A stretch of 37,504 nt of DNA. Origin: Clostridia bacterium. GTDB lineage: Bacteria; Bacillota; Clostridia; Saccharofermentanales; Saccharofermentanaceae. The stretch is taken from the NCBI GenBank assembly GCA_016281535.1, contig JAEEIT010000022.1:1-37504 (forward strand), in the 5' to 3' direction. The notes beneath the pieces were generated by a model. The model saw nothing but the letters and a program-made list of their open reading frames with translations, had not been told where the DNA came from and did no database searches. How positions within the stretch are numbered: the first letter of the stretch is position 1; the number at the start of each line of letters is the position of its first letter. The position numbers and the translations under genes were made by a program. Shown piece after piece: positions 32,441-37,504 of this stretch.

Positions 32441-32779
32441 TTACTCCTCGACCTTCTTCATCGCCCAGAGCTTCTCGAGATTATAGTTCGCACGCTCCTC
32501 CGGATGGAAAACATGCACGACCACATCCTTATAATCCAGAAGGATCCATCTCCCGGACTCTCTGCCCTCGATATGATCCGGCGCGATGTCGTAATCACGC
32601 TTGAGCATGAACTCCACCTCATCGGCCAGCGCCTTAATATGCGTGGTAGACGTACCGGAACAGATCACGAAATAATCGGCGAGCACCGTCTTCTCCGCCA
32701 CCGGGATCAGCTCGATGTCCACGCCCTTCTTATTGTCCAGGATCTCCACGATTTTCTCAGCCAGCTCTTTAATCTCCAT
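32441..32779 (-). CDS. rsfS: Ribosome silencing factor RsfS
   Basis: A 112-residue RsfS/YbeB/Iojap protein. KTVLADYFVICSGTSTTHIKALADEV is the family core and SGRWILLDYKDVVVHVFHPEER its second half. It binds ribosomal protein L14 (uL14) and blocks subunit joining when nutrients are scarce. GGGAGGA precedes the start. It follows nadD-yqeK, its customary neighbour, but with a 110-bp gap that contains a TATAAT, so it can be transcribed separately. Confidence 0.96.
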   Translation of the reverse strand: MEIKELAEKIVEILDNKKGVDIELIPVAEKTVLADYFVICSGTSTTHIKALADEVEFMLKRDYDIAPDHIEGRESGRWILLDYKDVVVHVFHPEERANYNLEKLWAMKKVEE

Positions 32780-32830
32780 TTATATCCTCCCTATTGACCG
32801 CGCCCATCGCGCATATTTCAATCTAAATTC

Positions 32831-32861
32831 ATTATACACATTTTTCATGGTGAAAAGCACT
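32831..32861 (-). promoter_or_regulatory. Candidate rsfS promoter with AGTGCTTTT element
   Basis: On the minus strand AGTGCTTTT (32853-32861) is followed after 16 bp by TATAAT (32831-32836), 52 bp before the rsfS ATG. The layout equals that at 22995-23025. If real, TGCTTT takes the -35 place with a 17-bp spacer. Confidence 0.5.
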
Positions 32862-32889
32862 ATTCACGCACATTTCTTCAGTAGAAGCC

Positions 32890-34101
32890 TCACGCCTCCC
32901 CGCCCTTCTCTCCGCGGTGCGCCCGGATATACGCCAGGGACTTCTTCGTATCCTCATGGATCTCCATCCCCTTCTTCCCGAAGCTCTCCTTGATCGCCAG
33001 ATAGCACTCGATCATCGCCGCATCCAGATCCGTCTCCGCACAGCGCCGAATCTCCGTCAGATCATCATAATCCCGGGCCGGCTCCAGCTTATCCGCCAGA
33101 TACACGATCTTATCCGTGATCGTCATCACTTCCCGCCCCACGGTATGGAACTGGATCGCATCGAGCACCTCCTGGTCCTCGACACCATAATGCTCCCGCG
33201 CATAGACCGCCCCCGCCGGCGAATGCAGGATCTGTTTGCCGGGAATATACCCGTGGATGATCTTCGCCGCCAGATCGATCTGTACCTTCTCAGGAAGCTC
33301 CTTCGCACAGTCATGAAGAAGCGCAGCCAGCGCACACTTATCCGGATCCGCCCCGAAACGCATCGCATACCGGGTCGCCAGCACGCACACGTTCATACTG
33401 TGCAGCAGCCTCTTCCCGGAAAGCTCACGGAAAAGCGTAAAACAATGCTTCATCAGCGTCTGATACATCTCATCGGAAACATGCAGTAGCGGTGCATCCT
33501 CACAATAGAGGTCATGGCACTTGATAAACTCTCTCACTGCATCCGGGATCCCCTTCTCCGACGACCAGTCTGCACGGCTGCGGATCGCAGACGACGCGAC
33601 CTCCACCCCGTCGATCTGGAAGAACTTCACTTTCGTCCCGAAGATCTCCTCCAGATGGGCAGCCTGATTTCTCGCCTGTCCCTCATCGATCCCCGGACGA
33701 AGCGCACAGAGAAGCTTCGCCTGCGCAAGGATCTCCTCCGGAAGGTACCAGGACTCGAACTCGAAGAGAAGATCCGAACCACACATCAGGAACAGCTCAT
33801 CCTTATCCGAGACGACCTTCTCCTTCCGAAGATTCTTAAGCGTCTCCACCGTATAGCTCTTCTCCCCGAAGACCTGCTCGATGTCACACACCTCGCACTT
33901 CGGCTCATCCTTCAGCGCCGCTTTCACCATATAGAACCGATAAGGAGACAGCGTCACCTTCCTCGCCGGCTTGAAACAAGGCATCCCCGTCGGGATCACG
34001 AGCACACGGTCGACCTTCTTGCTCTTGATCGCCCCGCGGATCATGGACAGATGTCCGTTGTGAAATGGATCAAATGCGCCGCCGTAAATGCCGATTCTCA
34101 A
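32890..34101 (-). CDS. nadD: Fused nicotinate-nucleotide adenylyltransferase (NadD) and YqeK HD phosphatase, TTG start
   Basis: A 403-residue fusion. The start is read as TTG at 34101: GGAAGGAG lies 7 bp before it and the NadD strand (LRIGIYGGAFDPFHNGHL) begins there; the ATG at 34152 would add 17 unrelated residues. Residues 1-200 are NadD, with GGAFDPFHNGHL for ATP and the late SSAIRSR motif. They turn nicotinate mononucleotide and ATP into deamido-NAD. Residues of about 215-400 are YqeK (HSMNVCVLATRYAMRFG...LLHDCAKELP), an HD-domain hydrolase that splits diadenosine tetraphosphate. The two are adjacent separate genes in most Firmicutes and fused in some. The next gene downstream is rsfS. 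Confidence 0.95.
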   Translation of the reverse strand: MRIGIYGGAFDPFHNGHLSMIRGAIKSKKVDRVLVIPTGMPCFKPARKVTLSPYRFYMVKAALKDEPKCEVCDIEQVFGEKSYTVETLKNLRKEKVVSDKDELFLMCGSDLLFEFESWYLPEEILAQAKLLCALRPGIDEGQARNQAAHLEEIFGTKVKFFQIDGVEVASSAIRSRADWSSEKGIPDAVREFIKCHDLYCEDAPLLHVSDEMYQTLMKHCFTLFRELSGKRLLHSMNVCVLATRYAMRFGADPDKCALAALLHDCAKELPEKVQIDLAAKIIHGYIPGKQILHSPAGAVYAREHYGVEDQEVLDAIQFHTVGREVMTITDKIVYLADKLEPARDYDDLTEIRRCAETDLDAAMIECYLAIKESFGKKGMEIHEDTKKSLAYIRAHRGEKGGEA

Positions 34102-34218
34102 GTTCTGTCTCCTTCCATCGCCGTAAGGAGAAGAACTGTTCCCCGCGGCCATTTCCCAAATTTCGCAGCCGGACGCGCCCTCTCAGAAGAAGTGCCCCGG
34201 CACGCACCTTCGTGCTTC

Positions 34219-35472
34219 TTATCCCAGCGTTCTGCCGATATCCGTTCTATAATGTGCTTTCTCGAAGGAGATCTTCTTCACGCCTTCGTAAGCAGAATCA
34301 ATGGCCTCATCCATCGTTGCGCCGTCTGCATAGACACAGAGCACACGCCCACCGGATGTCACGAGCTTCCCGTCCTTCAGCGCCGTTCCCGCCTGGAACA
34401 CCAGATGTCCACAAGTACCGATACCCGTGATCTCGTAGCCCTTATCATACTTCTCCGGATAACCGCCACTGGCCATCACCACGACACAGGAGCAGCCCGG
34501 CTTCCACTTAAGATCCACCTGATCAAGTGTCCCGTCGATGCAGGCATCCACCAGCTCCATGAGGTCGTTCTCCATACGCGGCAGTATCGCCTGGCACTCC
34601 GGATCCCCGAAGCGGGCATTATACTCGACGACCTTCGCGCCTTCCTTGGTCAGCATCAGGCCGAAGTAGATAACTCCCTTAAACGGACGGCCCTCTGCGG
34701 CCAGCGCCTTGATGGTCGGCTCCACGATCGTATCGTAGATCTTCTTTTCTTCTTCCGAAGTCAGATCCGCGCCGGGTGTCACCGCACCCATACCGCCGGT
34801 ATTAAGGCCTTCATCATGGTCATACGCACGCTTATGGTCACGGGAAGAGATCATCGGAATAACGGTCTTGCCATCAGCAAAAGCCAGAAGTGTCATTTCC
34901 GGACCCACCATGCATTCCTCGATCACGACTGTGCTGCCGGACTTACCGAAAACGCCCTCACTCATCATGGAGATGACCGCTTTCTTCGCTTCTTCCAATG
35001 TCTGGGCAATAATAACGCCCTTACCGAGCGCCAGTCCGTCCGCCTTGATCACGATCGGCATATCCTGCGTCTCGAGGTACGCGAGCGCCTCATCCTGAGA
35101 CGTAAACGTCTGGTACTTCGCCGTCGGGATATTATATTTCTTCATCAGTTCCTTGGAGAACGCCTTCGACGCCTCAACGATCGCCGCATTGGCATGCGGA
35201 CCGAACGCACGAAGTCCTGCTTCTTCCATCTTATCGACCATACCCAGCGCCAGCGGATCATCCGGAGCCACGAATACCAGATCGAACTGCTCCTTCTTCG
35301 CAAACTCCACCATCGCCGGCACATCCGTCGCCTTGATCGGCACGCAGGTCGCGATCTCCGCGATACCTCCATTACCCGGCGCACAGTAGAGCTCCGTCAC
35401 TCTCGGACTCTGCTTCAGCTTCCAGCAAATTGCATGTTCACGGCCACCGCCGCCTACGACTAAAACCTTCAT
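34219..35472 (-). CDS. purD: Phosphoribosylamine-glycine ligase (PurD)
   Basis: A 417-residue ATP-grasp enzyme for the second step of purine synthesis, joining glycine to phosphoribosylamine. VLVVGGGGREHAICWKL is the N-terminal Rossmann segment; the ATP-grasp core shows VIKADGLALGKGV, HDEGLNTGGMGAVTP and EYNARFGDPECQ. The length is normal. CGGAGGT precedes the ATG. The leader has an extended -10 (TGATATAAT; hexamer 35545-35550, minus strand) and one AAAAGCACT copy (35512-35520). No other pur genes are adjacent, so purD stands alone here. I see no purine riboswitch in the 70 or so bases between promoter and start. Confidence 0.97.
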   Translation of the reverse strand: MKVLVVGGGGREHAICWKLKQSPRVTELYCAPGNGGIAEIATCVPIKATDVPAMVEFAKKEQFDLVFVAPDDPLALGMVDKMEEAGLRAFGPHANAAIVEASKAFSKELMKKYNIPTAKYQTFTSQDEALAYLETQDMPIVIKADGLALGKGVIIAQTLEEAKKAVISMMSEGVFGKSGSTVVIEECMVGPEMTLLAFADGKTVIPMISSRDHKRAYDHDEGLNTGGMGAVTPGADLTSEEEKKIYDTIVEPTIKALAAEGRPFKGVIYFGLMLTKEGAKVVEYNARFGDPECQAILPRMENDLMELVDACIDGTLDQVDLKWKPGCSCVVVMASGGYPEKYDKGYEITGIGTCGHLVFQAGTALKDGKLVTSGGRVLCVYADGATMDEAIDSAYEGVKKISFEKAHYRTDIGRTLG

Positions 35473-35591
35473 GGGTCTACCTCCGGGTAATCAAACATAA
35501 ACTTATTGTCCAGTGCTTTTTCATCGGAAAATGCCGGACAACTCATTATATCAGAACATGGGCGAAATCGCACTTATTCCGCGGCCGTTTC

Positions 35592-36848
35592 TCAGGTCTG
35601 CACAAGCAGGACCTGGCTTACGACCCAATTGTCCTCGATCAGGGAATACTCCGCGCCGCAGTACGGGCAGGTCGTGACATGGATCGCATCGAAGGAACCG
35701 CTGCATTTCTTGCAGTTGACCGCATGGATCGTAAATCCCAGGTCTTCCTCTTTCACCTTCTTCGCCAATATCATGGAGAACGTCTGCTTCCGGAAAAACA
35801 CATATCCGTTCTCATAGTACGCGCAGACGACATAGGCCTTCACACTGACACGCAGGATGTTATTGATCACACTGTGCCCGACATACTCCACCGCACCGCG
35901 GTACTCAACGTCCACGATATTATCCATGAATGAAAGATCGTCCGCGCCATCGTAGATCGTCAGTTTCTTTCTGTCATCAGAGAACACGATCCCCCGAAGA
36001 AGAGAGATCACCTTCTCCTCGAAGAACTCATACGAGAAATCCGGAATATACCGCTTCAGATCTATCTCCATCCGTTCTTTCGTCCGCATGGCAGACTGGA
36101 CGGGTGCCACCTCCGTCTGCTGGGCAATCTTCTTGCCCGCCAGAAGCGGACCCGACATGAGAAGGAAGAAAAGAAAGACGAAGAACAGGAGGCCGCCGGT
36201 AAAGATGATGATGGCGAATATCGTCATCGCAATCGTTCCGCCAATGCTGTATCCCTGTTCCGAGGAAATACTCAGCCCGGCCACCAGGCCGAAAAAGATG
36301 CCCAGAACGGTGAAGATCAAGAACAGGAACTTGCTTGCCCCTTTCGCCACCTTCTTATTCAGAAGCGTCGGCCGCGTGTAGTAACCGGACACACAGGGAT
36401 AGGACTGTACCATCTCATAAGTGGTCCCGCACATCGGACAGCCGGACTTAAAGTTCGAGAGAAGATCCCTGTGCCCGCAGTTCTTACAGGTGCATGACTC
36501 CTGTCCCTGGTCTTTCTTCTCCAGGATCCCCAGGTACAGCGTTTCTTCCTCCAGATCGGAGCGCGACAGGTACTTCCCGCTCCCGTCGTAGAACTCCGTG
36601 ACGTAGTTACAGAAGTTCGAATCGACCGTATAGGTATACGGGTGTTTCTGGTACTGCCAGACAAATTCTTTCTCCGGGCCCGCATTGTCGAACCTTTTAC
36701 TCATCCGAAGTCCGAATTTACGCACCCGTTCTCTCTGGCACGCCAGACCGAACCGAAGGTCCGCCGATGAGTCCTGCGGAAAAGCACCGTCCTGATAGAA
36801 GTGTGTCAGTTCAGCTGTGTATTTCCTGCGAATCTGTGAATAATCCAT
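35592..36848 (-). CDS. Double zinc-ribbon membrane protein, possible Tim44-like domain
   Basis: A 418-residue protein. After an N-terminal soluble part comes one ribbon (C121/C124/C137/C140). Two TM segments follow near 170-195 and 205-240, rich in Phe. Residues of about 255-375 resemble a Tim44-like or NTF2-like fold (IPDFSYEFFEEKVISLLRGI...VKAYVVCAYYENG), a tentative call. A second ribbon closes the protein (C379/C382/C394/C397, CPYCGAEYSL). With both ribbons on one side, an inside location is simplest. It starts 12 bp after the 42-codon ORF at 36861-36989, likely co-transcribed. It belongs to the set of ribbon-bearing membrane proteins in this window. Function unknown. Confidence 0.87.
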   Translation of the reverse strand: MDYSQIRRKYTAELTHFYQDGAFPQDSSADLRFGLACQRERVRKFGLRMSKRFDNAGPEKEFVWQYQKHPYTYTVDSNFCNYVTEFYDGSGKYLSRSDLEEETLYLGILEKKDQGQESCTCKNCGHRDLLSNFKSGCPMCGTTYEMVQSYPCVSGYYTRPTLLNKKVAKGASKFLFLIFTVLGIFFGLVAGLSISSEQGYSIGGTIAMTIFAIIIFTGGLLFFVFLFFLLMSGPLLAGKKIAQQTEVAPVQSAMRTKERMEIDLKRYIPDFSYEFFEEKVISLLRGIVFSDDRKKLTIYDGADDLSFMDNIVDVEYRGAVEYVGHSVINNILRVSVKAYVVCAYYENGYVFFRKQTFSMILAKKVKEEDLGFTIHAVNCKKCSGSFDAIHVTTCPYCGAEYSLIEDNWVVSQVLLVQT

Positions 36849-36860
36849 GCTGTCTGTTCC

Positions 36861-36989
36861 TTAATCCTTATTGACCGGGATCGGCGGAAGTTCGTCATCT
36901 TCCGGCACTGTCGGGCTTTCCGTGATCACATCGATGTTCTCGAAATAAAGGATCTCCAGATCTAATTCTTCATTTCCCTTACGTGCCAT
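36861..36989 (-). CDS. 42-residue acidic small protein
   Basis: A short frame with a perfect TTAGGAGGA ribosome site 8 bp before its ATG (36989) and TAA at 36861, 12 bp before the zinc-ribbon membrane protein. It begins MARKGNEELDLEILYFENID and ends ELPPIPVNKD: basic start, Leu/Ile-rich middle, acidic Pro-rich tail, no Cys, no TM helix. The strong ribosome site and tight spacing argue for real translation. It could be a partner peptide, a leader peptide for coupling, or a peptide precursor. No family recognised. Confidence 0.65.
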   Translation of the reverse strand: MARKGNEELDLEILYFENIDVITESPTVPEDDELPPIPVNKD

Positions 36990-37038
36990 AAGCAATCCTC
37001 CTAATCCAAAAACACCCGATTCCCTAAATCCTCAAAAT

Positions 37039-37044
37039 ATTATA
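37039..37044 (-). promoter_or_regulatory. -10 element for the small ORF and zinc-ribbon gene
   Basis: TATAAT on the minus strand, in very AT-rich DNA, 50 bp upstream of the ATG at 36989. The -35 is weak (TTTTCT, 17-bp spacing). Confidence 0.5.
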
Positions 37045-37092
37045 ACATATTCATATTCAAAAGAAAAAAGAAACAGAATGTTCTTATTATGA

Positions 37093-37504
37093 TCAGGAGA
37101 CACCCAGCTCCAGCGTGATCAGGAGATGCTCGTTGGCGATATCGTTATAGACCTTGCCATGGCACCCTTTGAGATCATAGACATGCACAATCTCCGACAG
37201 ATCCAGTTCTTTTTCAAAGGAGGAGATCAGATCCGGAAGAGTCTCGAGTTTTTCGGGATAGAAATGGATCGTCTTGGCATCATGGAAGATGGCCGTGTAG
37301 AGGATCTGCGCTTCGACGAGGTCCTGGAAGATATGGCTTCCGTACGAAAGTTCCGGGTTATATCCGGCCCGCGATTCTTCCGTCTCGCATATTATTTCAA
37401 AAGCACTGATATCCGAAAATGCGGTTGGCACCCCGAGTTCCGGTGATGTCGTCCCAACCCGTCCCGGCACGATGAGCATCATGTGTTTGCCGAGATCTCT
37501 GAAA
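37093..37504 (-). CDS. PEP/pyruvate-binding (PEP synthase-like) protein, C-terminal part only
   Basis: The frame is open through the window edge, so only the last 137 residues are seen. FRDLGKHMMLIVPGRVGTTSPELGVPTAFSDIS, followed by YGSHIFQDLVEAQILYTAIF, is the tail pattern of proteins with a PPDK/PEP-synthase N-terminal-like domain, in which relatives read GPGRWGS..LGVP..Y.DI and GSHFFQDLVE. An internal ATG at 37482 is not the true start. The whole protein may be a signalling fusion or stand-alone PEP/pyruvate-binding protein; the missing N-terminus decides. Confidence 0.65.
   Translation of the reverse strand, partial: FRDLGKHMMLIVPGRVGTTSPELGVPTAFSDISAFEIICETEESRAGYNPELSYGSHIFQDLVEAQILYTAIFHDAKTIHFYPEKLETLPDLISSFEKELDLSEIVHVYDLKGCHGKVYNDIANEHLLITLELGVS

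Noticed and set aside
33514-35463. A 649-codon open frame on the plus strand
   Set aside because: It runs antisense to nadD-yqeK and purD, both certain by motif. Its product is His/Arg/Leu-rich, typical of the shadow frame of a GC-rich gene.
35473-35591. Purine riboswitch or PurR box upstream of purD
   Set aside because: No conserved aptamer core was recognisable in the short leader; only an extended -10 and the 9-mer were seen.
36861-36989. AgrD-like or other peptide pheromone precursor
   Set aside because: The acidic Pro-rich tail recalls AgrD, but there is no amphipathic N-terminal helix, no cysteine at the expected place, and no AgrB or sensor kinase nearby.

Overview
The window reads as chromosome from a Gram-positive anaerobe of the class Clostridia (Lachnospiraceae/Oscillospiraceae-like; genus not assignable by eye). 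The signs are roughly 50% GC, AGGAGG-type ribosome sites, sigma-A promoters with TTGACA/TATAAT, several lipoproteins, a padR-HAAS-DUF4097-ABC operon, a NadD-YqeK fusion next to rsfS, and an Fe-S aldo/keto reductase of the COG1453 type. No rRNA, tRNA, transposase, phage gene or CRISPR array was seen. Both window ends cut through genes.

Layout. 1-2.2 kb: a cut HEAT-like gene diverges from a two-gene unit, a double zinc-ribbon membrane protein plus a small membrane-anchored protein. 2.2-5.1 kb: a flavodoxin-fold reductase and a modular lipoprotein on the minus strand, then a short lipoprotein with a near-consensus promoter and a strong terminator. 5.1-7.0 kb: a MocR-type regulator, apparently truncated and lacking the PLP lysine, faces an ECF-type vitamin transporter S component across a control region with three TGGTCA repeats. 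7.0-11.5 kb: a small ORF, a PepSY-like lipoprotein, an amidase with a possibly decayed ORF in front, and a superfamily 2 helicase with an attenuator-like leader. 11.6-17.1 kb: three tandem paralogues (zinc ribbon, coiled coil, one TM helix, outer domain), then an MgtA-type P-type ATPase. 17.2-19.4 kb: a patatin-like lipase and the Fe-S aldo/keto reductase. 19.5-22.9 kb: a paralogous pair of two-TM proteins sharing a C-terminal tail, and a TerB-like protein with a zinc ribbon. 23.1-24.6 kb: a MATE transporter. 24.8-30.5 kb: a minus-strand operon padR - HAAS/DUF1700 - DUF4097 - large FtsX permease - ABC ATPase, whose three long intercistronic gaps all carry hairpins. 30.9-32.3 kb: a second MATE transporter. 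32.4-35.5 kb: housekeeping genes rsfS, nadD-yqeK (TTG start) and purD. 35.6-37.5 kb: another double zinc-ribbon membrane protein, preceded by an untracked 42-codon ORF, and the end of a PEP/pyruvate-binding-type protein.

The most unusual points are: the apparently PLP-lysine-less MocR beside a vitamin transporter; the tandem hairpin array between permease and ATPase; the density of zinc-ribbon membrane proteins (six genes, eight ribbons in 37 kb); and an over-represented 9-mer, AGTGCTTTT/AAAAGCACT, found 11 times of which 8 lie between genes.
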